Part shown: one piece after another, positions 1 to 12,234 of the stretch | How the letters are laid out: every line of letters begins with the position of its first letter | Position numbering within the stretch: the first letter of the stretch is position 1 | NCBI GenBank assembly: GCA_964019335.1 | Contig: OZ025733.1 | Location: forward strand, 189,001-253,000 | Length of the DNA stretch: 64,000 bases | DNA from: Diplonema japonicum | Taxonomy: Eukaryota; Euglenozoa; Diplonemea; Diplonemida; Diplonemidae | Reading direction: 5' to 3' | Notes under the pieces: generated by a model | What the model was told of the DNA's origin: nothing | The model's database searches: none | What the model saw: only the letters and a program-made list of their open reading frames with translations | Program-made: the position numbers and the translations under genes

Positions 1-3000
1 GGGGGGTGATCGACGACTCGAAGGAGATCAACCCTGGGCTGCAGAGCATCGGGGCGGGGGCGGCGGTCCCGATGCCGTCGCTGCAGAAGTCAACGGTGGC
101 TGTGCCGTTCGGGTCGAACCCGGCAGCTGCGGCCGGAGGCTTCAGCGGCGGTGTGAAGCAGTTCGGAGGGAAGGGGTCCGGCGGGGGTTTGTCGAGCTCG
201 GAGCAGGGGGTGTCCCTCAGCAACATGCCGTTCGACTTCACAACGCAGGCGAGCTACGACGCGAGCGTGGAGAACACGCAGAACAGGATGGTGACGGCGA
301 TGAAGGACAAGGCGCTCGAGAAGCAAGGGGGGATGGGGAACGACATCAGCAGCGAGGCAGGGTTGGTGACGCGGAAACCGCCGGTCCTCGGGGCTGCGAC
401 CTCGTACACCTTCCGCTGCGACCAGCCGATCAACCTGGACAGCCTGAAGCCGCAGCCCGTGTTCATCGACCCCGCGTGCACCTCGGGGGCGGTGGTCGTA
501 ATGCTGAGGAAGACGACGCTCCCCACGTCGCAGTTCCCGAACAGGATCTGCGGGACCTACTTCCTGGAGGTGGTGTGGCAGCTGCAGGACAACCCCGCGT
601 GCGGGGGCACCTCGGCCGAGGTGAAGCAGATCATCACGGTGGAACCGGCCCCGCCCGCCTTCTCCTTTTTCCCGGCTGACGCACACATCAACACGCAGCA
701 GACCCTGGACCCGACGGTGCTGGGGATTGCGGAAGGGGAGTCCCCCTGCAAGCAGGAATTCGACATTTTCTCCGTGGACAGCGAGCCGAAGGCCGTGGAG
801 GGGGAGTGCGGGAAGTGGACGATCGAGAGGAAGTGGACGATCGTCCCCTACTTCTCCGACGCGGTGTGCACAGGGACCTTCGCGGACAGCAGCAGCAGGG
901 TGCAGACCATCTACATCGCGGACGAGACGGCCCCTGTCTTCACCTACACCCCTGAGGGAGAGGTGGAGGTTCCCTTCTTCGAGAACTTCAGGTCCGCGAA
1001 CCCGATCCCCCTGACGGAGGAGCAGACGCACGCCGACTTCGCGGGGATGAACCTCGTGTCTGAACCCACGACCACGACCTCGGTGGACGGACCGCTGGCG
1101 AGGCAGTCGGTGAAGCTGGAGGACGAGCCGACCTGCAGGGACCGCGGGCTCGCGCAGCAGACGAGGACCTGGACCACGACCGACAAGTGCGGGAACAGCA
1201 GGACCTTCCAGCAGACAGTGAAGCTGCAGCACCCGCCGACGGCGCTGACGACGACGCAGGGGTGGACCCCCTCGCAGCAGCTCTTCGCGTACTGGGTCGG
1301 GGTGAGCCAGCTTCCCGACGTGTGCCACGCCGGGAAGGAAACGGTTGGAGGACCGAAGGGGTTCAAGCCGCTGGACGACTCCGCAACGGCGACGCACGCA
1401 TGCGCAGTTGACGACGACGCCGCCGCCGCGTGGACGGAGGACGGGTGCAGGAGGCTGGGACCTGAGACCCCTGCCTACACGGAGCAGGTGTACTCGGAGC
1501 CGCCGCGCTTCGTAAGCTTCCCCTCTGACATCACGATCAACACGACGCACTCGCTCCACCCGGACAGCGGGCTGGGGAGGCCGACCGGGGCCGCCTACTG
1601 CGGGACCCCCCTCAGCATCCCCTTCCGCGACGCGGAGCCCGTCCTCGTCTCCTGCGGGGTGTGGGAGATCAAGCGAACCTGGAAGGTGCAGCCGCACTAC
1701 AAGGACTGCGGGGAGGACTTCGACGCCTACCCGGACTCCCTGACGACGACGCGCGTGCAGACGATCACGGTGGAGGACCTGTTCGCTCCCGAGTTCATCG
1801 AGACCCCCGAGGCGGACCAGTTCGTGCACTTCCTGTCCGACTACGGCCCGTCGGTGACGGGGGTGCCCCTCGTGGAGGACATCGCGACCCACGCGGACAT
1901 GGCGGCCCTGAACCTCGTGTCCTACCCGATCAAGCTGGAGTACGCGGACGTCGCCTTCGACTACCACAGCGACACGCAGAGCTGCAGCGAGGGGCTCGCC
2001 GCCGTGACGAGGAGGTGGACCACCCGTGACCGCTGTGAGACGACGGCGACCTGGGAGCAAGTGGTGCGCGTGCAGCACCCCCGCTCGGAGGGCGGGATGG
2101 GGGAGATCGGGAACGCGACCCAGTTCCAGGCCTTCTCCGTCGGGGACGTCCACCTGGAGAACACGACCGTCGGAGACGTCGGCTCCGTGGAGGACGTGAC
2201 CTTGAGGAGGAGCGTCGCCGACAGGGTCGTCGCCGGGATCGCGGAGCCGCTGACGGACCACTGCGGGATGCCCGTCCAAGAGCTCGGGGACAGCGCAGCC
2301 GACAACATCACCGACTTCTCGGAGGCGCTCCTGAACCTGCCGCCCCTCCGCACCGGGGCCATGAAGATCACCTGCCCCGATCAGAACCAGTCCCTCTGCG
2401 TGGTCGACATGCTGACCCCCAACACGACGACGAAGGTCACCATCGACGACAAGGACAACATGCTGCTGGAGGGGGACGGCGACCTGTACAACATCTTCTC
2501 GGTCTCGGGGAACGAGTGGCTCATCCCGACCCCGCACCCGGTGCACCACAGCTGGTGGGGCTGGGACCACTGGCACACGCACAAGTACCACAAGGACGTG
2601 TGGAGGACGGACCCGAAGCCCACGATGACGGTGCGGGCCTCCGGCTGGGTCATCATGAACATCGAGTACGGACACCTGGACCACAGGCTGGACACCCTGA
2701 GGGACACCGTGTTCGAGGGGAGGTCCCTCGGGGCACCCTTCACCATCTACAACATGAAGCAGATCTGCGAGAGCCACGACGACTGGCACAGGGAGAGGGA
2801 GTGCAGGTACATCCACCACTGGTGGGGCTGGCACCACTGGCACCACCCCGTGCACCACCACCCCGGCCACCACCATTATGGACACCACGGACACCACACC
2901 TGGAACTGGCACTCCCACTGGAAGGGCTTCCACGACACCACTATGCTCCTGAAGAACGTGACCTTGCACGGTACCCTCGTCACCCAGGATGAGAGGGTTA

Positions 3001-3122
3001 GGCTCGAGATCGAGAAGTCCGAGGTCTACGGGCAGGTTATATCTGCTGGGCGCAAGCTGTACTTGGAGGACACGCAGTTCCACTGCAACCTCTTCCCTGT
3101 CAATGCCCCGTGCCCACAGTAA
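1..3122 (+). CDS. Giant secreted multidomain protein, copy A (3' part only)
   Basis: This is the C-terminal 1039 or so codons of a gene whose 5' part lies outside the window; the first complete codon starts at base 3. The protein is identical to residues 1452-2489 of the complete copy at 4765-12234, and the DNA matches at an offset of 9112 bases. It holds the two-part Cys-rich HYR/Ig-like region (conserved W-T-x-x-D-x-C-G patterns before a TV-x-x-QHP end) and the His/Trp-rich segment near 2530-2930. The role is unknown; by analogy with the full copy it is an extracellular or surface protein. Exact identity over about 3.4 kb means a very recent tandem duplication, gene conversion, or an assembly duplicate. 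Confidence 0.85.
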   Translation, partial: GVIDDSKEINPGLQSIGAGAAVPMPSLQKSTVAVPFGSNPAAAAGGFSGGVKQFGGKGSGGGLSSSEQGVSLSNMPFDFTTQASYDASVENTQNRMVTAMKDKALEKQGGMGNDISSEAGLVTRKPPVLGAATSYTFRCDQPINLDSLKPQPVFIDPACTSGAVVVMLRKTTLPTSQFPNRICGTYFLEVVWQLQDNPACGGTSAEVKQIITVEPAPPAFSFFPADAHINTQQTLDPTVLGIAEGESPCKQEFDIFSVDSEPKAVEGECGKWTIERKWTIVPYFSDAVCTGTFADSSSRVQTIYIADETAPVFTYTPEGEVEVPFFENFRSANPIPLTEEQTHADFAGMNLVSEPTTTTSVDGPLARQSVKLEDEPTCRDRGLAQQTRTWTTTDKCGNSRTFQQTVKLQHPPTALTTTQGWTPSQQLFAYWVGVSQLPDVCHAGKETVGGPKGFKPLDDSATATHACAVDDDAAAAWTEDGCRRLGPETPAYTEQVYSEPPRFVSFPSDITINTTHSLHPDSGLGRPTGAAYCGTPLSIPFRDAEPVLVSCGVWEIKRTWKVQPHYKDCGEDFDAYPDSLTTTRVQTITVEDLFAPEFIETPEADQFVHFLSDYGPSVTGVPLVEDIATHADMAALNLVSYPIKLEYADVAFDYHSDTQSCSEGLAAVTRRWTTRDRCETTATWEQVVRVQHPRSEGGMGEIGNATQFQAFSVGDVHLENTTVGDVGSVEDVTLRRSVADRVVAGIAEPLTDHCGMPVQELGDSAADNITDFSEALLNLPPLRTGAMKITCPDQNQSLCVVDMLTPNTTTKVTIDDKDNMLLEGDGDLYNIFSVSGNEWLIPTPHPVHHSWWGWDHWHTHKYHKDVWRTDPKPTMTVRASGWVIMNIEYGHLDHRLDTLRDTVFEGRSLGAPFTIYNMKQICESHDDWHRERECRYIHHWWGWHHWHHPVHHHPGHHHYGHHGHHTWNWHSHWKGFHDTTMLLKNVTLHGTLVTQDERVRLEIEKSEVYGQVISAGRKLYLEDTQFHCNLFPVNAPCPQ

Positions 3123-4470
3123 GAGAAAAAAAAGAAGAAGAAGAAGAAGAAGAAGAAGAGAGGAATCTGAATTCTCCCCAATTTCTTCTTCTTTTTTTTT
3201 TTTTTTTAATTTTTTTATTATAGTTTTTTCTTAATTCTTCTAAAAACACGTTTCAAAAAGAAAAAAAAGAAAAATTACCTTCCAAATTACTTATGAAAAC
3301 TGTCATCATAGGGAAAAGAAAAGAAGGAGATCCCCTTTTGTTTTGCTCAAAATCAGGGTTTTCAAAGAGCTTTCTTCTTCTTTTTTTTTTTCTTTCTCTT
3401 CCTTCTTTATTTGTTCTGTTTTTTTTTTTTTTTTTTTTTTTTTTTTGTTTGCAATTAAACGACGGTTTGATTTTTATTCCTCTCCCTCCCTCCCCTCCTT
3501 TTTTTTTTTAAAGTGGGATTGGCCCTTAAATGGCCTTGTTCTCCCTCCCCCACGTCCCCAGCTCTTCCCCCCCCCCCCCCCCCCCGTTCTTTCATCCTTT
3601 CACTCTCTGTCCCTTCAAAGTTTTGAAAAAACTTTTGAAAGGGATTCACTTTTTCCCTCTTTCCTCTCTAAAAGAAATTTGTAGACGCGGGATAAATGAT
3701 GATTGCCTCTCATTCGTTTTCTTTCTTTGTTTCTCCCCCCTCTTTTTTTTTTAATTCCTAGTAGAGTTTCTTCAGAGAAAAAAAAAAAAAAGAGAGAAGA
3801 AAACCACAAAACACACACCGGCTTACGGACAGTCTCGTATTGTTGTGGGTCAGTTCAACAGAAATTATTCTAGATAACACTTCGAGAAGGAGTATAACCA
3901 CAGGGCAGTCAGATGCAACCATCCTGCCTTGGGCTTCTTTATCATGCTTTGTAGTCTGTGAAAGAGGGCCAAGAAAGAAAGAAAAAAAAACCCCCCCCTT
4001 TTTTTTTGGCTCTCGTTTTCTGTTGTTGTCTGGCTCCGGACTGTTCTTTTGGGTGTATTGTACCTTTTTTTCTTTCTTCTCTCTTCTCTTTTTTTTCTGA
4101 TTCTCTACGAAAAAAAGGAAACAAAAAAAAAAAAAAGAAAAAAAAAACAAAAAAAAAGAAGAAGTTTTGAGTATTCATTTGTTCAAGGTCCCTCCCAACC
4201 GAAGGAAGTAAGTACTAAAAAAAAAAAAAAAAAAATGTCTTTCTTACTTCTTTTTCTCGAAATGCTCGTTCGTTTTGTTTCTTCCCCGGCCAGACTTTTA
4301 TTGTGTTGTGTGTGTATTTTTCTCATCTTGAGGAAAACCACATTTCTTTTTTTTTGTCTGACTCCTTTTCTTTTTTAAACCTCTTCTTTTTTTCTCTCTT
4401 TTTTTTTTAATTCTTTTTTTTTTTTCTTCCCACAGGGGCGCCACCAACACTGGCCTCCTTTATCTCTTAT

Positions 4471-4502
<32 letters not shown>

Positions 4503-4700
4503 CCCGTGAGCACTCCGCTGCACACTGAAACTTTATCGAATTAATTCTTTTTTTTCGAAATCATAGTAGAACCGATACTCGCCGTCGTTGACCATTTTTT
4601 GGAACCTCAGAGTAAACTTTTTTTTTCCTTCTTCTTTTTCCTTCCATATTTCACTTGACCACCACAACACAACACAACAGGTTGCAACACACACACTAAG

Positions 4701-4733
<33 letters not shown>

Positions 4734-4764
4734 CCCATCACCACCCAAAAAAAAACCACACGAA
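3123..4764. other. Intergenic spacer between giant-gene copies
   Basis: No gene seen. The first ~1.1 kb is the same sequence as 12235-13300 apart from homopolymer lengths (for example the T run at 3419-3446 is about 4 bases longer). It contains a C run near 3570-3586 and many A and T runs. A short repeat at 4432-4471 (CAGGGGCGCCACCAACACTG and on) recurs near 54437. A block at 4562-4614 recurs at 13680-13737. The leader of the next gene has a long A run at about 4700-4731. Confidence 0.7.
4678..4680 (+). other. Possible trans-splice acceptor for the giant gene
   Basis: A CAG closes an ACAAC-rich stretch 85 bases before the ATG, downstream of a T/C-rich tract (about 4618-4645). A second candidate is the CCCACAG ending at 4435 after a long T tract. 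The assignment is inferred from position only. Confidence 0.35.
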
Positions 4765-7700
4765 ATGGTCAGAAGCCGCATGCCGCTTCTGCTGTGGGGT
4801 GCTTCTCTGCTTGTCGTTCTTGCAGGAGCACAGGACTCAGCACCGACAACAACAACGACCTCGGAACCTCTGACAGTGTTCTCGCTGGCCTCGTCGCTGG
4901 CGGACACGGTGGACGCCTACAGGGGGCAGGTTGCGGACGCCCTCACGAACACGGGGAAGGAGCTGGTGGAGGCGCTCGGGGTGAAGGACGAGATAGAGGC
5001 GATGGTGGAGAACCTGGAGCAGCTGAACAACTTGAAGGACACGGCGATGTCCGGTGCAGATGACATGATCGCCTTCTTCGAAGGTGACGACATGGCTTCC
5101 TACACGGACGAGCTCTCGAACCTTGGGAGCACGCTGATGCCATACGTCCGCGCCTTCACCGGGCAGTGCAACACGTCGGTCGCCTCTGCCAGCAGGAAGG
5201 CTCTGATCCTGGAAGCGCGGGAGAACCACCTGCAGAGGAGTGCGGCGGGGGCGCGCAGTGGTGTGGTCCTCAGCAGGAACTGCGACCAGACGGCGTTTCA
5301 ATGCCCGCTCTTCACGGTGACGGTCGGCTTCAGCGTCTCGTACACGCGCTTGAGGAAGGGGAGCTTCTCCTTCACCCCTTCGGTAGGGATCGCTGCAAGC
5401 GCTGGGGTGGACACTGCGCCGAGCGCCGACTGGTACAAGCACCTCTTTGGAGGAGTTGGTCTTGGGTGGGGGGTCGGAGTGAGTTGGGAATGGACCCCTG
5501 CACCTGTGGTCCCAACACCCATCCCAACACCCGTCCCCACACCGGTTCCTACCCCTGTTCCTACACCGGTTCCCACCCCTGTCCCTACTCCAGTCCCCAC
5601 CCCTGTTCCAACACCTGTTCCAACACCTGTTCCTACTCCTGTTCCTACTCCTGTCCCTACACCTGTCCCTACCCCTGTTCCCACACCTGTCCCTACACCG
5701 GTCCCCACCCCTGCCCCCACAAAGGGTGACCCGTGTACCTCGGACAACGACTGCGGGCTGGACGAGAGGTGTCTGAACGGGAACTGCGCGCCTGAATGTG
5801 CTTCCGACAACGACTGCGGGCTGGACGAGGTGTGCTCGCATGGGCAGTGTGCACCCGAGACGACGACGAACAAGAACAGGAGGTCTCTCCAACAACACCA
5901 ACAACAAGTAGAGAGTAGGGAGGGTGAGGTGCTCGCGACGCCGCCAACAGAGAAGAAGGGGTGGTTCGCCAACACGGAGTTCGAGGTGGCGCTCTCAGTG
6001 GACTGGTTCGCGAACGCCGGGGCCTACAGCGGCTTCGCCTTCACTGTCGGGATGGACATGCCGAACATCGTACAGGCGACGACCGGGATCGAGGGGGTGA
6101 CGATCGTGTTGACGCACCCGCACTGGAGGTGTTTCGAGAAGGTGGACAGGGACACATGGTGGGGCGATGTGAAGTTCGGGGGTTTCGGACTGACGGTGAA
6201 GTCGGTGGAGATCCCGAAAGACCTTAAGACCGCGGACGTGACCAAGAAGATCAGCGGGGCGATAGACGGGCTGAAGGATCTGGTGAAGACGTCGCTGAAG
6301 GACTTGATCACTGGTTGGAAGGAGCAGAAGAAGGCTGCCATCACCGACGCGGCGGGGAACAAGTGGTCTGGGATCGGGTTCAACTTCGGGATGGCAGCGA
6401 CACTGGCGGACTCGATCGTCAAGGGGGACAGCTTGGTCTACGACCCGTCTTCGTGCCCTGTAAACACGAAGAGCCCGCCTGGGCCTCCCCCTACCGCCGT
6501 GCCCACCGTTGCTCCTGCCACGAAGGCCCCCCCCACCAACGCCCCGGACACCGACGCTCCCCCTACGAATGCCCCGGACACCAACGCCCCGGACACCGAC
6601 GCCCCAGACACGCAGGCGCCCGACACGACGGCCTCCTCCTCATCAGGCAGCACCAGGGAGCTTCTAGACGCAACAACGGACTTCAACAACTTCCTGAAGC
6701 TGTTGAAACCAGTCGTGCAAGAGGGTGAGATATCGATGCCTTTCTGCCTCGGAGAGTGCAGCAACCCGACCCCGACGACGTCGATCTCAGGGGTGGGGAG
6801 GATCGGGCAGCCCCCTACCTGCAACGGGGTGGAGGCAGGGGTGTGGGTGGACCAGATCACGATGGCGAACATTGCCTACCTGGTGACAAGCAACTTCGAC
6901 AGGGACGTCGCGAAGGCGCTGGACGCGATCCTGTCGCCCGTGCTCTCCTTCGGGATCCAGGACACGAAGCTCGCCCTCGCGGCGACAACAACGGGGGTGA
7001 AGCTGTACGCGGTCGGGTCCCCGAAGCTCCCCGACGTGCTGGAGGGAGACTTCCTGGAGGTGATCGCTGATGTCGCGGGGAGCTTCCGGGTGTCGGCGAG
7101 TGCGGAGCTGCAGTTCGTCGGGTCGGCTGTGCTGGAGCTGCGCGTGGGGACGGACCCGGACACGTCGGAGAGCAACTTCGCGATCGTGAACACGGCGGGG
7201 ACGCTCGGGATGAGCATCTACATCCAGTTCGAGCACGTGTTCGGGGGGATCCCGACACAGACCCTCGGGGTGAACATCCCTCTGAAGATCTGCGTGGAGC
7301 GCTGCTCGGAGGTCTACGCAAACCGCTACTTCCTGTTCCTCATCGGGGACCTGTCGCTGGTGGTGAGCCCGACGGCGCAGCTGGTGCGCGGGACCCTCAC
7401 CATGGACGGGTGGTGGTACCGCGCCCTGGGGCTCCCCTTCCTGCACATCGGAGACATCACGCTCGGGGCGGAGTGGGACCTGAAGTCCCCGCTCCCGACC
7501 GGGTTCACCTTGGGGGGTGCGGTCTGCCTTGGAAAGGAGGATAACTGCAAGACGGACACCCAGCCCTTCATCGAGGGCCGCACCTACGTCGGGGTGAGCG
7601 CGACCCTCCCGGAGGACAACTTCTTCATCGCGATGGTGTCGGAGCTCACCATCGGCGGGGTCATCGACCTCGTGTCGGAGTACGTGCCTGCCCTGGACAC

Positions 7701-10700
7701 GGTGTCCATCCCGGGGAAGCTCGGGGAGTCTGGGATCTACCCCTTCGACAAGGACTACAAGACGAAGTGCGCGGGGAAGCTGGACGGCTACGCCAACGCG
7801 ACCACGCTTGATCTGGAGTGCTTCGCCTTCTTCTCCTTCAGTCCTATCAAGGAGCAGAGGCTCTCCTTCAGGAGCGGAGACGTGGTGATCCCTGCGGGGG
7901 TCGCCCTGCAGGGGCGTCTGAACTTCCTCGGCTGGGAGATCGCGATCGAGCTCGCGGTGAGCAAGACGCGCTTCTACATCAACGCCTGGATGGACCCGGT
8001 GGACCTCGACATCGGAGGGTTCAAGATGCGGATCGGGAACCGTCTGGAGAACAAGGTGGCGGTGGGCGGGGCGAGGTTCTTGGTGGACCTGCAGGTGGCG
8101 CCGTCCCCGAGCGCCTTGATCGACATCGGGGGTGCCTTCGACATCCCGATGCTGGACTCCTACGGCTACCTGAACGTGACCTTGAACGCAGACATCTTCT
8201 CCTTCTCGGCGGGGATCGACCTGTTCGGCGGGGCGCTGTCCTCGCACGTGAACGTGACCTGGAACTGGGACCTCACCTTCTTCAAGATGGAGCTGCGGGA
8301 CATGAACTTTTTGGAGATCGTGAAGATCAAGCAGGTGCTCTTCATGTACGACCTGAGGGCCCCGATCCCGTACGCCATCTTCCAGTGCAAGATCCAGGTC
8401 CTGTTCGTGAACCTCGAGGCTAAGGTGGAGGTGAACGGGAACGAGATCGACTTCGCGGTGACGCTGGACTTGGCGTTGGTGGAGACGACGGTGAGCGGGC
8501 ACGCCAAGATTTCCCCGAAAGGCTTCGAGGACTCCGAGTTCGACATCTCTGTGTCGGTGTCCCTGGGGGACGTGGGGCAGGCGATCTTGGACGGGATCAA
8601 TGACGCGTGCAAAGCTGTGGCGAAGGTGGCGACCGAGGCCTGGAACTTCGTGGAGGGGAAGGTGCAGGCTTTGTGGAACGGGATCACGGACGTCTTCGAC
8701 AACGCTTTGAGCGCGATCAAGAACGCGGTCGGGGCCTTCCTGAACAGCATCGAGGACGTGATCAAGGACGTGGTGGGAGCGCTGAAGAAGGTACCTGTGC
8801 TCGGGAAGATCGTGGAGGCCGGGGAGAAGCTCCTGGACGGGGACTTCGAGGGGGCGGCGCAGTCCTTCGGGAGCGCGATCGGGATCTTCAGCACGGAGGG
8901 GCACAAGATCGTGGACGCGGGGGGCAAGAACGAGTACGGGTGCAAGTACGTGAAGGAGCAGTGGAGGGAGTGCTGGTGCCACGGGCTGTGCGCCTTCGGG
9001 AAGACCTGCAAGACGAAGTCCGGATCGAAGTACGCGGAGCCTAAATGCATGGAGGACGTGGCGCTTGCAGCGGCGGAGGTGAAGACGAAGTCCGACAAGA
9101 TGGCGAAGAAGAGGGGGGTGATCGACGACTCGAAGGAGATCAACCCTGGGCTGCAGAGCATCGGGGCGGGGGCGGCGGTCCCGATGCCGTCGCTGCAGAA
9201 GTCAACGGTGGCTGTGCCGTTCGGGTCGAACCCGGCAGCTGCGGCCGGAGGCTTCAGCGGCGGTGTGAAGCAGTTCGGAGGGAAGGGGTCCGGCGGGGGT
9301 TTGTCGAGCTCGGAGCAGGGGGTGTCCCTCAGCAACATGCCGTTCGACTTCACAACGCAGGCGAGCTACGACGCGAGCGTGGAGAACACGCAGAACAGGA
9401 TGGTGACGGCGATGAAGGACAAGGCGCTCGAGAAGCAAGGGGGGATGGGGAACGACATCAGCAGCGAGGCAGGGTTGGTGACGCGGAAACCGCCGGTCCT
9501 CGGGGCTGCGACCTCGTACACCTTCCGCTGCGACCAGCCGATCAACCTGGACAGCCTGAAGCCGCAGCCCGTGTTCATCGACCCCGCGTGCACCTCGGGG
9601 GCGGTGGTCGTAATGCTGAGGAAGACGACGCTCCCCACGTCGCAGTTCCCGAACAGGATCTGCGGGACCTACTTCCTGGAGGTGGTGTGGCAGCTGCAGG
9701 ACAACCCCGCGTGCGGGGGCACCTCGGCCGAGGTGAAGCAGATCATCACGGTGGAACCGGCCCCGCCCGCCTTCTCCTTTTTCCCGGCTGACGCACACAT
9801 CAACACGCAGCAGACCCTGGACCCGACGGTGCTGGGGATTGCGGAAGGGGAGTCCCCCTGCAAGCAGGAATTCGACATTTTCTCCGTGGACAGCGAGCCG
9901 AAGGCCGTGGAGGGGGAGTGCGGGAAGTGGACGATCGAGAGGAAGTGGACGATCGTCCCCTACTTCTCCGACGCGGTGTGCACAGGGACCTTCGCGGACA
10001 GCAGCAGCAGGGTGCAGACCATCTACATCGCGGACGAGACGGCCCCTGTCTTCACCTACACCCCTGAGGGAGAGGTGGAGGTTCCCTTCTTCGAGAACTT
10101 CAGGTCCGCGAACCCGATCCCCCTGACGGAGGAGCAGACGCACGCCGACTTCGCGGGGATGAACCTCGTGTCTGAACCCACGACCACGACCTCGGTGGAC
10201 GGACCGCTGGCGAGGCAGTCGGTGAAGCTGGAGGACGAGCCGACCTGCAGGGACCGCGGGCTCGCGCAGCAGACGAGGACCTGGACCACGACCGACAAGT
10301 GCGGGAACAGCAGGACCTTCCAGCAGACAGTGAAGCTGCAGCACCCGCCGACGGCGCTGACGACGACGCAGGGGTGGACCCCCTCGCAGCAGCTCTTCGC
10401 GTACTGGGTCGGGGTGAGCCAGCTTCCCGACGTGTGCCACGCCGGGAAGGAAACGGTTGGAGGACCGAAGGGGTTCAAGCCGCTGGACGACTCCGCAACG
10501 GCGACGCACGCATGCGCAGTTGACGACGACGCCGCCGCCGCGTGGACGGAGGACGGGTGCAGGAGGCTGGGACCTGAGACCCCTGCCTACACGGAGCAGG
10601 TGTACTCGGAGCCGCCGCGCTTCGTAAGCTTCCCCTCTGACATCACGATCAACACGACGCACTCGCTCCACCCGGACAGCGGGCTGGGGAGGCCGACCGG

Positions 10701-12234
10701 GGCCGCCTACTGCGGGACCCCCCTCAGCATCCCCTTCCGCGACGCGGAGCCCGTCCTCGTCTCCTGCGGGGTGTGGGAGATCAAGCGAACCTGGAAGGTG
10801 CAGCCGCACTACAAGGACTGCGGGGAGGACTTCGACGCCTACCCGGACTCCCTGACGACGACGCGCGTGCAGACGATCACGGTGGAGGACCTGTTCGCTC
10901 CCGAGTTCATCGAGACCCCCGAGGCGGACCAGTTCGTGCACTTCCTGTCCGACTACGGCCCGTCGGTGACGGGGGTGCCCCTCGTGGAGGACATCGCGAC
11001 CCACGCGGACATGGCGGCCCTGAACCTCGTGTCCTACCCGATCAAGCTGGAGTACGCGGACGTCGCCTTCGACTACCACAGCGACACGCAGAGCTGCAGC
11101 GAGGGGCTCGCCGCCGTGACGAGGAGGTGGACCACCCGTGACCGCTGTGAGACGACGGCGACCTGGGAGCAAGTGGTGCGCGTGCAGCACCCCCGCTCGG
11201 AGGGCGGGATGGGGGAGATCGGGAACGCGACCCAGTTCCAGGCCTTCTCCGTCGGGGACGTCCACCTGGAGAACACGACCGTCGGAGACGTCGGCTCCGT
11301 GGAGGACGTGACCTTGAGGAGGAGCGTCGCCGACAGGGTCGTCGCCGGGATCGCGGAGCCGCTGACGGACCACTGCGGGATGCCCGTCCAAGAGCTCGGG
11401 GACAGCGCAGCCGACAACATCACCGACTTCTCGGAGGCGCTCCTGAACCTGCCGCCCCTCCGCACCGGGGCCATGAAGATCACCTGCCCCGATCAGAACC
11501 AGTCCCTCTGCGTGGTCGACATGCTGACCCCCAACACGACGACGAAGGTCACCATCGACGACAAGGACAACATGCTGCTGGAGGGGGACGGCGACCTGTA
11601 CAACATCTTCTCGGTCTCGGGGAACGAGTGGCTCATCCCGACCCCGCACCCGGTGCACCACAGCTGGTGGGGCTGGGACCACTGGCACACGCACAAGTAC
11701 CACAAGGACGTGTGGAGGACGGACCCGAAGCCCACGATGACGGTGCGGGCCTCCGGCTGGGTCATCATGAACATCGAGTACGGACACCTGGACCACAGGC
11801 TGGACACCCTGAGGGACACCGTGTTCGAGGGGAGGTCCCTCGGGGCACCCTTCACCATCTACAACATGAAGCAGATCTGCGAGAGCCACGACGACTGGCA
11901 CAGGGAGAGGGAGTGCAGGTACATCCACCACTGGTGGGGCTGGCACCACTGGCACCACCCCGTGCACCACCACCCCGGCCACCACCATTATGGACACCAC
12001 GGACACCACACCTGGAACTGGCACTCCCACTGGAAGGGCTTCCACGACACCACTATGCTCCTGAAGAACGTGACCTTGCACGGTACCCTCGTCACCCAGG
12101 ATGAGAGGGTTAGGCTCGAGATCGAGAAGTCCGAGGTCTACGGGCAGGTTATATCTGCTGGGCGCAAGCTGTACTTGGAGGACACGCAGTTCCACTGCAA
12201 CCTCTTCCCTGTCAATGCCCCGTGCCCACAGTAA
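4765..12234 (+). CDS. Giant secreted multidomain protein, copy B (complete, 2489 aa)
   Basis: I do not recognise the family as a whole. The chosen ATG opens with a clear signal peptide (residues 1-22, ending near LAGAQ); the frame is open upstream only through the A-rich leader. In order: a secreted N-terminal region; about 17 PVPT tetrapeptides (residues ~248-318); two Cys motifs of the form [14 protein letters not shown] (~322-364); an Asp/Ala/Pro linker (~572-629); a long region rich in beta-prone GxxL stretches (~630-1270); amphipathic helices (~1270-1400); HYR/Ig-like Cys-rich modules (~1585-2142) with WTTxDxCGN-type motifs; a His/Trp-rich segment (~2296-2427); and a short C-terminus. 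There is no C-terminal membrane anchor. The Pro-rich linkers and repeated Cys modules suggest an adhesin or wall protein; this is inference. Confidence 0.85.
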   Translation: MVRSRMPLLLWGASLLVVLAGAQDSAPTTTTTSEPLTVFSLASSLADTVDAYRGQVADALTNTGKELVEALGVKDEIEAMVENLEQLNNLKDTAMSGADDMIAFFEGDDMASYTDELSNLGSTLMPYVRAFTGQCNTSVASASRKALILEARENHLQRSAAGARSGVVLSRNCDQTAFQCPLFTVTVGFSVSYTRLRKGSFSFTPSVGIAASAGVDTAPSADWYKHLFGGVGLGWGVGVSWEWTPAPVVPTPIPTPVPTPVPTPVPTPVPTPVPTPVPTPVPTPVPTPVPTPVPTPVPTPVPTPVPTPVPTPVPTPAPTKGDPCTSDNDCGLDERCLNGNCAPECASDNDCGLDEVCSHGQCAPETTTNKNRRSLQQHQQQVESREGEVLATPPTEKKGWFANTEFEVALSVDWFANAGAYSGFAFTVGMDMPNIVQATTGIEGVTIVLTHPHWRCFEKVDRDTWWGDVKFGGFGLTVKSVEIPKDLKTADVTKKISGAIDGLKDLVKTSLKDLITGWKEQKKAAITDAAGNKWSGIGFNFGMAATLADSIVKGDSLVYDPSSCPVNTKSPPGPPPTAVPTVAPATKAPPTNAPDTDAPPTNAPDTNAPDTDAPDTQAPDTTASSSSGSTRELLDATTDFNNFLKLLKPVVQEGEISMPFCLGECSNPTPTTSISGVGRIGQPPTCNGVEAGVWVDQITMANIAYLVTSNFDRDVAKALDAILSPVLSFGIQDTKLALAATTTGVKLYAVGSPKLPDVLEGDFLEVIADVAGSFRVSASAELQFVGSAVLELRVGTDPDTSESNFAIVNTAGTLGMSIYIQFEHVFGGIPTQTLGVNIPLKICVERCSEVYANRYFLFLIGDLSLVVSPTAQLVRGTLTMDGWWYRALGLPFLHIGDITLGAEWDLKSPLPTGFTLGGAVCLGKEDNCKTDTQPFIEGRTYVGVSATLPEDNFFIAMVSELTIGGVIDLVSEYVPALDTVSIPGKLGESGIYPFDKDYKTKCAGKLDGYANATTLDLECFAFFSFSPIKEQRLSFRSGDVVIPAGVALQGRLNFLGWEIAIELAVSKTRFYINAWMDPVDLDIGGFKMRIGNRLENKVAVGGARFLVDLQVAPSPSALIDIGGAFDIPMLDSYGYLNVTLNADIFSFSAGIDLFGGALSSHVNVTWNWDLTFFKMELRDMNFLEIVKIKQVLFMYDLRAPIPYAIFQCKIQVLFVNLEAKVEVNGNEIDFAVTLDLALVETTVSGHAKISPKGFEDSEFDISVSVSLGDVGQAILDGINDACKAVAKVATEAWNFVEGKVQALWNGITDVFDNALSAIKNAVGAFLNSIEDVIKDVVGALKKVPVLGKIVEAGEKLLDGDFEGAAQSFGSAIGIFSTEGHKIVDAGGKNEYGCKYVKEQWRECWCHGLCAFGKTCKTKSGSKYAEPKCMEDVALAAAEVKTKSDKMAKKRGVIDDSKEINPGLQSIGAGAAVPMPSLQKSTVAVPFGSNPAAAAGGFSGGVKQFGGKGSGGGLSSSEQGVSLSNMPFDFTTQASYDASVENTQNRMVTAMKDKALEKQGGMGNDISSEAGLVTRKPPVLGAATSYTFRCDQPINLDSLKPQPVFIDPACTSGAVVVMLRKTTLPTSQFPNRICGTYFLEVVWQLQDNPACGGTSAEVKQIITVEPAPPAFSFFPADAHINTQQTLDPTVLGIAEGESPCKQEFDIFSVDSEPKAVEGECGKWTIERKWTIVPYFSDAVCTGTFADSSSRVQTIYIADETAPVFTYTPEGEVEVPFFENFRSANPIPLTEEQTHADFAGMNLVSEPTTTTSVDGPLARQSVKLEDEPTCRDRGLAQQTRTWTTTDKCGNSRTFQQTVKLQHPPTALTTTQGWTPSQQLFAYWVGVSQLPDVCHAGKETVGGPKGFKPLDDSATATHACAVDDDAAAAWTEDGCRRLGPETPAYTEQVYSEPPRFVSFPSDITINTTHSLHPDSGLGRPTGAAYCGTPLSIPFRDAEPVLVSCGVWEIKRTWKVQPHYKDCGEDFDAYPDSLTTTRVQTITVEDLFAPEFIETPEADQFVHFLSDYGPSVTGVPLVEDIATHADMAALNLVSYPIKLEYADVAFDYHSDTQSCSEGLAAVTRRWTTRDRCETTATWEQVVRVQHPRSEGGMGEIGNATQFQAFSVGDVHLENTTVGDVGSVEDVTLRRSVADRVVAGIAEPLTDHCGMPVQELGDSAADNITDFSEALLNLPPLRTGAMKITCPDQNQSLCVVDMLTPNTTTKVTIDDKDNMLLEGDGDLYNIFSVSGNEWLIPTPHPVHHSWWGWDHWHTHKYHKDVWRTDPKPTMTVRASGWVIMNIEYGHLDHRLDTLRDTVFEGRSLGAPFTIYNMKQICESHDDWHRERECRYIHHWWGWHHWHHPVHHHPGHHHYGHHGHHTWNWHSHWKGFHDTTMLLKNVTLHGTLVTQDERVRLEIEKSEVYGQVISAGRKLYLEDTQFHCNLFPVNAPCPQ
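5509..5720 (+). repeat. 12-bp coding minisatellite (PVPT repeats)
   Basis: Tandem degenerate 12-base units translate to Pro-Val-Pro-Thr, about 17 times, inside the giant gene. Third positions vary freely while the amino acids stay constant, so the repeat is held at the protein level. It likely forms an extended, possibly O-glycosylated stalk. Confidence 0.9.
11650..12045 (+). other. His/Trp-rich segment of the giant protein
   Basis: Residues ~2296-2427 contain two clusters of HHxWWGWxHWH type, the second continuing into a run of HH pairs separated by P, G, Y and W. Such density of His suggests metal (Cu, Zn or Ni) binding or a pH-sensitive adhesive surface. The same segment is in copy A at about 2538-2933. 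Confidence 0.7.

Noticed and set aside
90-3083. 997-codon minus-strand open frame (again at 9202-12195)
   Set aside because: It is antisense to the giant gene in a very GC3-biased region, has low-complexity Arg/Val/Gly/His composition, and no domain or signal sequence. It exists because stops are rare in GC-rich codon-biased antisense.
3293-3684. Phe/Pro/Lys-rich frames in homopolymer tracts, and many others like them
   Set aside because: Translations of T, C and A runs.
4588-4764. Starting the giant gene 59 codons upstream
   Set aside because: That stretch translates the A-rich leader and is not initiated by ATG; a signal peptide starts at 4765.
6787-8982. 731-codon minus-strand frame
   Set aside because: Antisense shadow of the giant gene; composition and lack of motifs as above.
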